64,000 nucleotides of DNA from Trichinella spiralis (Eukaryota > Nematoda > Enoplea > Trichinellida > Trichinellidae). A program made the translations under genes and the position numbers. This document shows positions 1 to 11,502 of this stretch, piece after piece. The stretch is from NCBI GenBank assembly GCA_000181795.3, contig CM012953.1:5704110-5768109 (forward strand), given 5' to 3'. Below the pieces are notes generated by a model. It saw only the letters and a list, made by a program, of their open reading frames with translations. It was not told the DNA's origin and searched no databases. Positions within the stretch are counted from its first letter, which is position 1, and every line of letters starts with the position of its first letter.

Positions 1-3000
1 TTAATATTAAAAAAGGTTATCAAAGCAGATTTATACATTATATTTAATGATAAAATCTTACTCAAACCAAGTTCTGCTAAATCATATCCAGTCACTGAGA
101 AAATAGATATCATATGATAATAAATAGATTTAAAACGCAGCATTTGTATTTTTTTAAAGTTTAAAATTTTTCATGCTAGTATACAATAGTTTTGTAAATA
201 AAAAAAGTTATATATTTTTGACAAAATAAAATATGATGTAGCATTAAAAGAATAAAAGAACTGCTTTTGAAATAAATTTTACATTAAAAGAATTATTTTT
301 TACTTTTAATGTTTAGTATTGCTCGAAACCTTTTCATAAATAAACGAACAAATTATCTGCAGTTGTTTCATTTAAAGATAAAAAAATATATATTTATATA
401 TTACTGGCGTTGTGTATTAAAAAATTATCATTTGTTTTTGAATGAACTATCAATTTTGTTTTAACACAAGTGTTCGATGTTTTCAAGCTTCTTCATTTTT
501 TTCTTATCATCTGCAATTTTTATGCAATTGAAACACTCTAATCTTTCGTTAATCAGTTTTCTTTTTAGAATGGATCTACATCTTTATATATATATATTTA
601 TAGCTGAAATTTTGAAAAGAGCAGTAAAAAGCATTTTCAAATTCAAAGCAGTATATTTAATCTGAAATAAAAAATTATAATTAAGCGCAGTTTACCAATT
701 TGTAGCGCATTGTAATTAGCGCAATTTTAAAAAATCAAATTCAATTAAAATTCCCAAAATGACATGAAATTTACGCAAATATTATTGTTAAAATGTTGTA
801 AATATTTCAATTTTAATTGTACAGAGCAAAATCAGTGCAAATAGCATCGTTCATTGAATTTGCTAAAAAAATTGAACCTGAAAATATGTTACTTATGATT
901 TAATCAATAAAAGAAAAATTATTTTTTAATTAAAAAGAAAATGTCCACTTATCAAGATTTGATAATGAATATTAAACAACATTCACATGCAACATTTTGA
1001 TAAGTGTTAATGAAAAAGGAATTTGTTATTTAAATCAAAACTATGCATGACATGTACTGTAATTGCACAAAAAACAAAGTGTGACGAAACGAGGTGTCTG
1101 TTGTATACAGAATTTACGTTCAAATTCTACAAATATATATTTCATAATTTTAACTTTCTATTAAATTTCATTACTTCTGTATGATCACACAATTCCATAA
1201 TTGAATGTAAATTTTATTTGTACAATGTTGTCAAAAAATATTTCTGTTCAGGTGTATTAGTGAATCACTATGGTATTTCTTTTATTGATTTTCATCTTTT
1301 TTCAAATAAGAGAAAAAAATTGCATTATCACGATAAGCATTTTAATTTCTCATTGCGAATGTTTTTTTTTGCAATAAAATGACTCGCAATATCTTATTAT
1401 TTTACTTTACATTATTAACTGCATTGAAAAAGAATGTCACTCTTTTATCGTATCCTGAGCAGAACTTTTATTGAGCTCAAGTTTTACAAAATGAAAAAAC
1501 TCTTAATCATAATATGCTTTTGCCTCGACGCATAAAAAATATATTATGTGTACAATTTTTTAATAAATAAATTTAATAAAAATAAAAATTGCAACATACA
1601 ATTAAATCAATTGAAAATGAATGGATAATTGATAAATTTTTAGCCGTTGTAATGTGGAAAAATTGCCGAACGTAATTGCAGTGCAATTACTGTTGCAGTT
1701 TGATTTTTACGATGCATTGTTTAAATAAAAATCGCCATTTTGACAGTGATAAACAATTTTTCAAATTGTTCAACAAAGAAACCTGATTTAACTTTAAATA
1801 AAACCAGTTTGTCCCAATGAAATCAGTTTAGTTGAACGAAAACTTAACTGAACTTTTACAAGTGATCTTATTATTTCAAAATTTATTGTACAGTTTAATG
1901 TTAATTGCCGGCCGGTGTTTTTCCTCTTTTATTCAACGTTTCCAAATTGTCCTGTTCCACAAGCAGGAAGTGTGGTAAGTTTTTACAGAAATATGAATTG
2001 TCGATTTTCACACGCACATTTAAAATTATTCCAATTTTTTCATATCATATTTCATAATTCTTCGTTTTCTCAAAATAATCAAAGCAATAAACGAATGTCA
2101 CTTTGATAAGAAAATGCCAATTATTCCTTTTGAAATCAATAATTACAGAGTTTTGTAAAGTTGTTCAATGAGAAAAAACAAGTTAAACCATGCTTGTCCA
2201 TTGCTTTTCAAGCTCACAAAATTAGCCTTTGGAAAATGTCAAAAACGCAACTGCTTTTTTTCTATCCAAATAAATTTTGCCCTTTCAAGTGTACGCATTC
2301 TTTTTAATTATATCTTTCAATTTCACAACATTCTCCAATTTGACGTTTACATATGTATATATTTAAAGTGCTTTTTAAATTCCAAACTATGATGAGATTC
2401 AACTGTTCGTTGAATATTTTTGCCAATTTGAAATTTGTCAGTGAAACAAAATCCTTCTCGACAATTGGTTAAACAAATCATTTTATCCGCTCAAGTCAAC
2501 AAAAATAAATAAGAACATCAATTATTTTTCCTTTAATAAATAATTTATATTGTTTGAGCAAAGTTCATCCATCCCTGCCTATTTCACATGCAACAAAGAG
2601 TGATTTCATTCGGTATTCCGATAATTTCAATACTGGCAATTTACCGTTTCATCCGCAAATGTTTTGCTTGCAATAATAATAATACTTTTTTCCTCTATAT
2701 TTCAAAGTTATAAATTTCAAAAAATATTTTTAAATGAAATTTCATTATTTGTTGCAATTAAAAAAATATCAATTTTCTAGAATTTCTGCAAATTGCATTT
2801 TTTTTTCAAATTTGATGTTCATGTACAAATTGTACAGTAATCCAGTGATTTTCCCCCAGCTGCAGGATGATGAATTTTCGTCGCTTTGAACAGCAGCAGC
2901 AGCGGAGCAGTGTGATTGGAAATGATTGTTGTCGACGCTTGTGCGTCAGCAGAGACGGCCGGTCGACTGAATTGAGCTTGTTGTTGCTGCTGCTGTTGGT

Positions 3001-3508
3001 GTTGGTGTTGTGCTTTAGCGTTTGGTTCGCGTCGTTTGTTGTACAGCTTCCATTGAATAAATTGAACCTTGCTTGCTTGGTTGGTTGCCTTGCAAGACCG
3101 GCTCAAAATTTTCCACCCACGTTCCAAAAAAACATAATAATGAAAACAGGTCATGGTCTATTTGCATTTGTGAAAAATTTTTCTCCTACCACCGGCGGCT
3201 TTTCGAAGCATTTTACACGTTTTACCATCATTTGCGAGCGAGCGATTTATTTTATTCGATTATGCTTATTATTATTATTATTGTAAAGTTGTTTAATTGT
3301 TGTTCTTTTTTTTGTTGTTTCAGAAAACTTTCTCTCACTTCTATTCACTACAACGATCAAAAAAATAGCTCGTGCGTGTGCATCGCTCGGCTAATTCCAT
3401 TCCATTTGGAAAACGTCAAATCTGTTACCTCGGGTAACAGAAAGTGCTTTTCAAAAGTTGCTTTTCTCGTTTTTTGCATTTTTCACTTAACTATCGTCAG
3501 TTGGGAAG
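1..3508. other. Intergenic, no gene recognised
   Basis: Very AT-rich sequence with frequent stops in all frames and no exon chain that could be assembled. The last 650 bases are richer in GC and carry CAG/TTG-type triplet runs around 2890-3020, giving short low-complexity open frames on both strands that resemble no protein; this part is more likely promoter or 5' untranslated sequence of the Clc-like gene that follows. A CAG acceptor-like site lies just upstream of that gene's ATG (about 3498-3500), so a 5' untranslated intron or trans-splice site is possible. Confidence 0.5.
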
Positions 3509-4159
3509 ATGCATTTTACGGGTTTGCAAGTTTTTTCATTTCTTCTACTGCTTGCCGGCACTGGGTTGGTGATCGCGTCGGTCGCCACTGGTTACTGGTC
3601 GTACGAGTCGAGCGGCTTGAAAGCTGGCAATTTGGACGCTTATGAAAAGCGTCGTGGCCTTTGGGAGAAATGCCACCGCTTTTTTGGCATTTCCGGTATT
3701 CTCGGCGATAAAGCCCAGGACGGTTATCGATGCGTCAATCGTTTCAAAGCTTTGCTGGAACAGGTCCAACAAGGTGAACTGACTTGGAAAGATGTGGAAG
3801 TTCAATGTGAGTCGAGTAGAAATGTAAATTTCCAAATCGTAGATTATCTTCTTTTTTTTCAGCATGGGAAATTGCTGTTCTTGCTTTGATGAGTATTTCG
3901 GCTTTGATCAGTGTTATGTCGTTGATATTTTCTCCTTGCTGCTGCAAACGATGTGGTTGTTGTCTAACTTTTTGGGTATTGATTGCCGGTATGAATACGA
4001 ATTTGTGTGATTCATCTGTATTTGTTTATTATTGTAATTTTATTTTCGATTATTTCATTTCAGCACTTTGTACTATTTCCGGAGTTGGTTTGTATGCCTA
4101 CGAAGCGACAGCAGTTCAAGATAAAGCAGTACCTGACCTCAACGAATTGATCAGTGGAA

Positions 4160-4190
<31 letters not shown>

Positions 4191-4366
4191 GATGAATTGT
4201 GAATTCGTATTCTTTTCTTTCATCTGCTGCGAATCTTCTTTTTTCTCAGGTCACTTTTGGATGGTCGTTTTGGTTGGCTGTGGCTGGAGGCTTGTGTCAG
4301 ATTTTTTCAACAGTTGGCTTTGGCGTCTCCCGAGCAAGACACCAGCCTTATTCTCACGTCATTTGA
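3509..4366 (+). CDS. Clc-like four-transmembrane protein (claudin/PMP22 superfamily)
   Basis: Four exons, 3509-3806, 3863-3988, 4064-4161 and 4250-4366, join in phase to 212 residues. The product is a four-pass membrane protein: hydrophobic segments near residues 7-28, 101-121, 131-155 and 178-198, with a long first extracellular loop. That loop holds the claudin-type signature Trp30, Gly-Leu-Trp at 50-52, Cys55 and a second Cys at 75. A CCCKRCGCC cluster follows the second membrane segment. This matches the nematode Clc-like family, thought to act in epithelial or cell-contact membranes. All four introns-exon joints are GT-AG; the third intron carries an (ATT)n run. The family call is confident; a particular paralogue cannot be named. 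Confidence 0.85.
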
Positions 4367-7300
4367 AAAATCTTTCAATAATTACCACAGAATTGTGTGG
4401 AATACAGTTCTTTCTTTTTATTTACACTTATCTCTAAGCAAAATTGTTCATTATATATATATATATATAATCTCTTCAATATTCAGCTTGTTTATTTAAA
4501 AAAAAGTTATGTAAGCTTTTTGTTTCGTAGAGTATTTTTTTCATTTTACACTGTCCCACCACACTGGTCGACTGCGTTAAATCATGTCGAATCAGCATCG
4601 TTCGAAAAGCCGTATTTAATTGATTTATTGAATTCTTTTAATTTTTTACTTTTATTATAAAATTCATTTGTTTCAATATATATATATATTGTTTTTTCAA
4701 ATCAGTTCTAAGCTAAAGAAAGAAGATGAGATCAGTCAGCTATTTAATTAAGTTTTGATCGTTGAGAAGAATATTCTCATTCTCATATATATATTTCAAA
4801 AAATTACACCTATCTTGTTCGCGTTGGTTGATCAGTTCCACTTCTGCTGTGTGTAGACAGAAGACACACGCATATTGTCTGTTTGATTCCGCTGCTGTTG
4901 CAGTTGACAAGAACGGATGAAAATCGTTTCGTGTGACAGTTTTATTTTTTTGTTTTTTGTTTCAATTGAATATTTTGTGCATTAAAGACAAATTTTGTTT
5001 AGTGTGCTTATATTTTTTTGAAAAAAAAATTTTTTTTTTCTCCTATTTGAAACAAACACACTGCAAAAAAGACAAAAGTTGGTTGAAAAGCTAGTAGCAA
5101 AAGCAGCAGCAGCAGTGGTGATGGTGGTGATTAGTGGTTTCCTAGCAGTTTTCAAGCGAATCTTCTTCCTGATTAGCTTCTACTGGCCGGCTATTTCGGT
5201 GTGCATGATTTGAAAGGACGAGGGGAAAAATGAGCAGAATCGACTGAAGAACAACAACAAGCACGAATAAGATGTACAATCAGCGTGGACGATCGGCTTG
5301 ATCGGTTGGTGTTGATCCAATTTTAGTTTAAACAGAAAAAATTATTGGTCGACATTGACTCTCGGCTAAAGAGAGTAGTAGATAATCTTTGGATTGTGGA
5401 CGACGACGACGATGCGCGCATTTGCATTCTTGGTCGACGCACTCGGCTTCAACTTCTAGCAGCAGCTGTGCTTTTTCTAACAACAATCATCCATTTCGTT
5501 GTTGCTGGCTGGCTGGCTGCCTATTGAAGAAAATGGATTGTGAACCGTGTCTCCTCGCCCTGGGGATAGAGCTTTCTCGCAACAATTTTCCATCTCTCCA
5601 CCACATGCATGTATTTGTTTGTTTGTTTGTTTGTTTGTTTGTCTGTGTATGCTTGAATGTTGTTGTTGTTGTTGTGTTAGACTGCTTTTTTTTCTCTTTC
5701 CCTTCGGCATCATCACAACAAGTTTGTATTGATTTTATTATAGAAGAACCAATTTTCTAACCGACGTAAGAGCAATAGAACATGAGATGATTGCTGCTGC
5801 TGCTGCTGGTTTGTATCATTCATTCAAATGCAGCCGACAAAAAACCAACTTATCGTACGGCATTATTTTTTGTAAATTTTAATTCTTCACTCACTGATCA
5901 CACACAGCCTCTTTTGGATGATGAATCAACGATTGATCATCTCTTTCAATATTGACAACCCTGATGAATCATGCATCCGATTGTATATTGTGTATTGTGA
6001 TCAGAATTAAAAGCAGACACAAAAGGGTGGTGGTGGGAAAGAGGAAGAAATTTTCATTTGCACTAGCCGTGGGATGACCTTTGTCCAGACCGTAACGACG
6101 TTGTTTACCAAGTCGGCAGGTTCTCGATTGATCGTTAGCCGTGGCGCCTAGAATGCGGATAATGCTTTAGTTGGGGCAGAGATTGTGTGGAAAAGGTTTC
6201 GATTTGCTGTTGTTCACTGGCAAAAAGGCCAAAGAAAATCGAAACTGCCCCTCCTTGCTCCGGGTCTTCAAACCTTCAGCTGGAAATTGATTTTCCCCCC
6301 CTCGTCTCCCCTCCCCCTCACTTTTACCAATATTGCTTGCTGAACTGTCACTGCGGAAGCGAATCGTCATCACTGAAACAGAAACATTATTCAATGTTGT
6401 TACTGAACCGAACAAAATTAGCTGTTCATTTTGCAATCAAAAAACAACAACAACAGCAAAACTATTAAAATGCAAATACATGCACGTATAATATATATGT
6501 ATATATATATATGCATGCAATTGCACCGAACAATTTTGATCAAAGCATTCAAAATTGACAAGCTATTCATTGGTATTGTTGCTTTTGATTGCTGCGTGAA
6601 AAACACTTTCAACACTCATTGTATAGGAAATGATTAATAATTTTTAGGACATGTTGAAGGTCGTCATATCGTTTGAAACTAGAATTTGAAGAAAGCCTTT
6701 TTCAACTCTACCATATACCTGCATCTATAGATAGATATATTCATATTATAACATGTGATGACGAACGTTGTTAACCCAGTTAGCAATTTTATACAATTTT
6801 TATTTATAACTTGACTTTACGAGTAGAAAAAGAGAAATAGCAAAAGATGCACTTCTCTCTCTCTCTCTTTCCACGTGGATGGATACTTTAAAATTTTTTT
6901 TCATTTCAACATTTCGTTATCTGAAATTTGCAATCAAATCGTGCAAAACTTGCGAACAACACTTGCAAAATGAGGAAAAATTCATTCTTAGCGGTGGGAT
7001 CTCGTGATTTAGATGTTCAGATTTAGAAAAATCGACAATATTTTTCCCACTTCTATCAAATTCACTCAGCTCTGATCAATTCCAATGATGACGATGATTC
7101 ATTCATTCATTTGTTGAAAATAACACGACAAACAGTTTTGAATGCTTTTTTGAAATTATTTTACTTGTTTTGTTGCTCGCTGTCAGACAGCGGTTAGTAT
7201 AATTTTTTTTTAATATAAATTTAATTCATCATCATCATCATTAAAACTAGTTTTGATTTATTTGATTTCACAAAAAAAATTTTTTTTTTTCAATATTCAT

Positions 7301-9693
7301 TGAGTTTAGTTGGTCAACTGAAAATTCTCTTTTTTTTTTCAAAAATTCTACACTTACTGATCCAGAAGATTAATTCGATGATAATTTAAAAAATTGAAAA
7401 GTATAAAATGAGTAAAGCAGCTTGTTTGTTTGTTGAAATTTGTTCCACTGTTTAATGTGCTTTTCTCAGCTTATAATTGTGTGAATTCAAAAAAGAAAAT
7501 TATTCTTCTTCTGGTTGATCAGTGATTTTCAATCCGCTTCCCTCAGGGCTTTGTTACATTAGTTCAATATGACGATCTGCATATAGAATTTGTCCAATTT
7601 CCCACGAGTTGAAGAAATCTAATCAAAATAAATAAATAAATAAATAAACATCCGAATAATATGCAGTTGTTGTTTCAGTTTTTATTCTATCATTATCCGA
7701 GTAATCAGTGGGAAGGTTAGAAGAGCTTAATATGCAAGTTTTAAAGTTGAAAATAGAAAATGTTCAAATTCAATATTCACATCAACGACAAAACTGCCTG
7801 CTAATTGGATTATATTCTCCAGTGTTTTCCAATGAGCAGAGAAACAAAAGCTAAACAACGAGAGAAATGATGAAAGAAAAATAAAATAAAATAGCATATT
7901 TCAATGCTTATTAAAAACATATATATAGTTAATACTTCAGAATATTCTTATTTCATTTCCACGTGCATGTAGTAAAATGGTGATTAAATTAGAGAAAAAA
8001 TTATTCATTACAAGTAAATTTTCTATGGAAAAATTGTATTTCAATTTCAACTACATTCTAACATCTTATAATATTAAAAGTAATTTATTTTTATAAATGT
8101 CCATTATTCAACTTTCACAATCATTTGCATGCAATTGGACCCATTGGATAACAAGATCATGAAATTATATCGATTTATGCACTCGAATTAATAAGTATTA
8201 AAACAAAACAAACACTCTGCTTCATAATTTAATTATGGATTTCATTGTGTGGAAATTTTTGATCAATTGTTTTGTTGATCAATTTTTCATTTTATCATTA
8301 AACTTCAAATGTGGTCGTTTGGCAATTTATTTAAGTGAACAGACCATACTGTTGGGTGTTTTTCTTTTCAGATGATACAGAAAAAAAAGAAACAAAGCAA
8401 TCTATTACATATCAGACGATAATTAAATGAATAAACGCATTTGGTGACTTTGGCTGCTAAGCAACGATTTCAAAAAGATTGCAATATTCATTAAACTAAT
8501 TTGATATAAATCAAATCATTTCTCTAATCACAAATCAGTTTTTTAAATAATGAAAAATTTTAATTTAATACTGTTTTCAAAGTTGTTCATTTCCAAATTA
8601 CAGCATCCAGGTAATGAATATGTCAGCAGTAAAATGAAATGAAATGAAAATTTTCCATTGTTTCCTTTAATCTAATCTAAATATTACAAACAGTTTCATA
8701 ATGAAAAAAGAAAATACGCCTTAAACATTTTTATTTAAATACCACAAGTAAATTTGATGATAATTTATATTGATTCTACTGCAGCTTGCAATGTGAACAT
8801 CACAACTTCGAGATGCTCATCGAAATAATTGTCATTTCAAATAATTCTCAATAAAGTATAAATAAATAAATAAATGACTGTGCAAAATTTATAAATATAA
8901 AAAATTTATAATTTCGAATTTTTGAAAACTTGTACTTTTTTTACTGGTGGATATGATTATTGTTGTTTTATGTTTCAAAGAGCAATAAAGATATAGTGAA
9001 TTCGAGTGGTATGTAGTAAAAAGGGTTTGTTAAGGGAAAATTCGATCGACACTTTCCGATATGCCATTCTGCTCACTTTTGCAAATTATTAGCGACGATA
9101 AATCAAGCAGGCGGCGTTGACAAGCCATTGACTAAACATAAAAATAACACAATCAATATTTCTTTTCATCCTTTTTCCTATAAATAATATGAACTGATTT
9201 TCAAATGTTGCAAATGCATTGAAACACTTTCAGTTATTTAATTAAAATACAGAATAGAATATAACTTGCTTTTTTTTATATTAAAATATTCATATGATTA
9301 CATTGCAGACTCAATTTTTACCAAGTAGTAAAATTACATTATTCATAAACTGCAACACTAGAAGCCATTTGTTTTGAAACCATGCAGGATATTCTTTAAA
9401 AAAATTCAGTCGCAATCTTCAAATTAAAAACATTTCAGCAGCCATACGTCTTCATATTATAAATGAAATCTCAAATTCCAAAAATTTTACTGCTTTCGCT
9501 TCCTACATTTTAAAGCTAACAGTAATAATATATCAGTTCTGCGAGATCTGATTGCAAATTAAATGAAATATTTAGTTCATATCAACCGTACGCATAAAAT
9601 TAGTTAATGAACAAAGCAACATTCGATATAAGTGTTATTTATTCAGCCAATTTACACAACCTTTTTTACAACAGTCTTCGTAATTATCCATTT
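4367..9693. other. Intergenic, low-complexity rich, no gene recognised
   Basis: No exon chain could be built. From about 4800 to 6400 GC rises and there are GTT/GCT/CAG triplet runs, a (TTTG)n tract at 5617-5642, a GCT run near 5791-5808 and a TA-rich tract at 6488-6512. This looks like regulatory or 5' untranslated sequence, not coding. From 6600 to 9690 the sequence is AT-rich with simple tracts such as (AAAT)n near 7626 and 8860. A short GC-richer patch at about 9046-9135 is discussed as a finding. Confidence 0.5.
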
Positions 9694-10229
9694 TTATGAA
9701 TCTGAGATATTTCTCTTTTCAGGAAGTTTCAAACCAACTTTTGCAGCTGCTTCTTCCGTCGTTATACCAGTTTTATGATAATATTTATCTTCCAGCTGCT
9801 GTAAAATCAAGTATCAATTAACGCAATTTTCAAAAAAAGCATCATTTTCTTTCAGATATTCTCCCAAGCAAACCTTTAACATTCTCGTACTTTGCAAATA
9901 AATCAAATATGTATCAGCAAGGCTTTTCAATTGTTTTGCATTTTCACAAACCTCACGCTCAGCACCTTGGTGCTTTCTATATTGTTTCATCAAATACTGA
10001 AATGCTGCAGTTTGTCGAATAGGTTCCTATTAATCAAAATAAAGCTAGTTATTATTTATGAATAAAACTGCCCAGACATCAAACATAAAAGATCTTAAAT
10101 AAATTAAAATTGCATTAGAATTTTAAAATGATGCTTGAAACTTTGTAAATATACAAAATGCTTGAATGATGACTATCATACTTTTAATATTTTTCGCCAT
10201 TCAAACACTATACCGCGAAGAGTTTGCAT
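9694..10229 (-). CDS. FMC1: FMC1-like mitochondrial ATP synthase assembly factor
   Basis: Three exons on the minus strand, 10229-10182, 10026-9874 and 9798-9694, each join in phase 0 and give 101 residues, so each exon is too short to stand out alone. The protein reads through the whole FMC1 (C7orf55) pattern: an LRG start, then an R-x-TAA-x-x-YL-x-K block about residues 20-28, a helical middle ending LIYLQS near 60, and the diagnostic C-terminal EEAAAKVGLKLP near 82-93. FMC1 is a small matrix protein needed for assembly or stability of the F1 sector of ATP synthase. Length fits the animal family (about 110). The start codon is the only ATG in exon 1. Confidence is high because the full domain is recovered end to end. 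Confidence 0.85.
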
Positions 10230-11494
10230 GCAAATCGGTTGTATTCGTATGCATGCAAATATTTCAATTTCCTCTAATCTTACAGTAACTATTTAACAAT
10301 CAAGTACAATAAAATACATTTAAAAATGATTTTAACAATTAAGCATTGCTTGAAACTGTTATAATTTGTTTAATTCACTTTTCACTTCTGTGGGCTGCCC
10401 AACATCTGATAGTCAAGCCTGATAGCTCAACAGATCTTGGAATCAAAAAACTAACATTCCTCTAGGTTGTAAAGAAAATGTTGCTACTGCACTCAAAGTT
10501 GCAGATAATGCTAAATTGATACACTATTCAATTTCATAATAAAAGAAACAATTTTAAAGTCTCAGTGTGCATTATTTATTTCAAAAAATGTTTATTCTGA
10601 TGTTTTCATCGTAACTTTCGATTTTTGGCAATAATAAACTACTGTGCATAAATCTTGATCGGCGTAGCAAGTTCAGCTACTAGTAATTCACTTTAATTCA
10701 TCGAGGAGCATTTTTACATAAACATTGGAAGCAATATTAAACAAAATTGGACTTTTTTTGCTGTATATCTTCGAACTGATTAAATTCCAAAATGAAAAGC
10801 ATTTTGCGCTTATCAGTAAAATAATTCTGATAAATCTAACCAACGAGCAGATGAAAATTTTTAAAACAGCGTTAAAACATAAATAAAGGATAGATTTTTA
10901 AATTCTTTGAAGAGTTAAGCTATTTTTAACTTTTAAGAGTGAAATATTTTTGAAGCTAGTCATTCATTATTGGTTATACGAATGAAATTGAAAATTTAAT
11001 TAATTGGTTAAATGATGCTGTTTCTAATACAGAGTTCCAATTGGAAATATGTTCAGCGCTAATTTGCTTAAGTTAATTATTTCGTTTTTTTTATGTAACA
11101 ATCGCAATAAATTTAATATAGATTTTTTCAATGGAACTTAATAATTCAATAGCAGTGTTCTATAGAACAGTTTAAATTAGATTGATTTAGCTTTCTACTT
11201 TACCCACCAATTGCAGATATTTAAACTTTTGTTTATAATGCTTTTAATCTGATGAAGTGAGTAGAAGATAATTCAAAACTGCATTATAGGAAGGAAAAAA
11301 TTTTCTAATTATTATAAATTTTGCTTGTTCATTCTTTATAAAAATTTTAATGTTAATTATCTTCTTAATAAGCATGCATCTTATTGCTGAAATATAAAAT
11401 CATTCAATCAGCATTTAAAACTGTTGCAATTTATTAAAGAATATCAAATAATACAATTATGTTTTTCAAATTATTAGTTGTCTGAAATCAAATA
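10230..11494. other. Intergenic, nothing recognised
   Basis: AT-rich spacer between the FMC1 start and the hAT element. No exon, RNA gene or repeat was recognised. The first couple of hundred bases should hold the FMC1 promoter; no TATA or Inr assignment is attempted in such AT-rich sequence. Confidence 0.45.
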
Positions 11495-11502
11495 AGATAA
11501 AG
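11495..11502 (+). repeat. Left target-site duplication of hAT element
   Basis: AGATAAAG, identical to 14336-14343 on the other side of the element. Eight bases is the length hAT transposases generate. Confidence 0.92.

Noticed and set aside
2819-3286. Overlapping open frames on both strands (111 and 139 codons)
   Set aside because: Driven by CAG/TTG triplet runs; no family resemblance and no splice support. Likely promoter or untranslated sequence.
5345-5760. Several short plus- and minus-strand frames in the GC-richer region
   Set aside because: Low complexity from (TTTG)n and GTT repeats; proteins are poly-Val/Cys or Gln-rich with no domain.
6063-6180. GC-richer segment with a possible 39-nt minus-strand exon (TTCTAG acceptor, GTAAAC donor)
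   Set aside because: No neighbouring exon in compatible phase and no recognisable protein.
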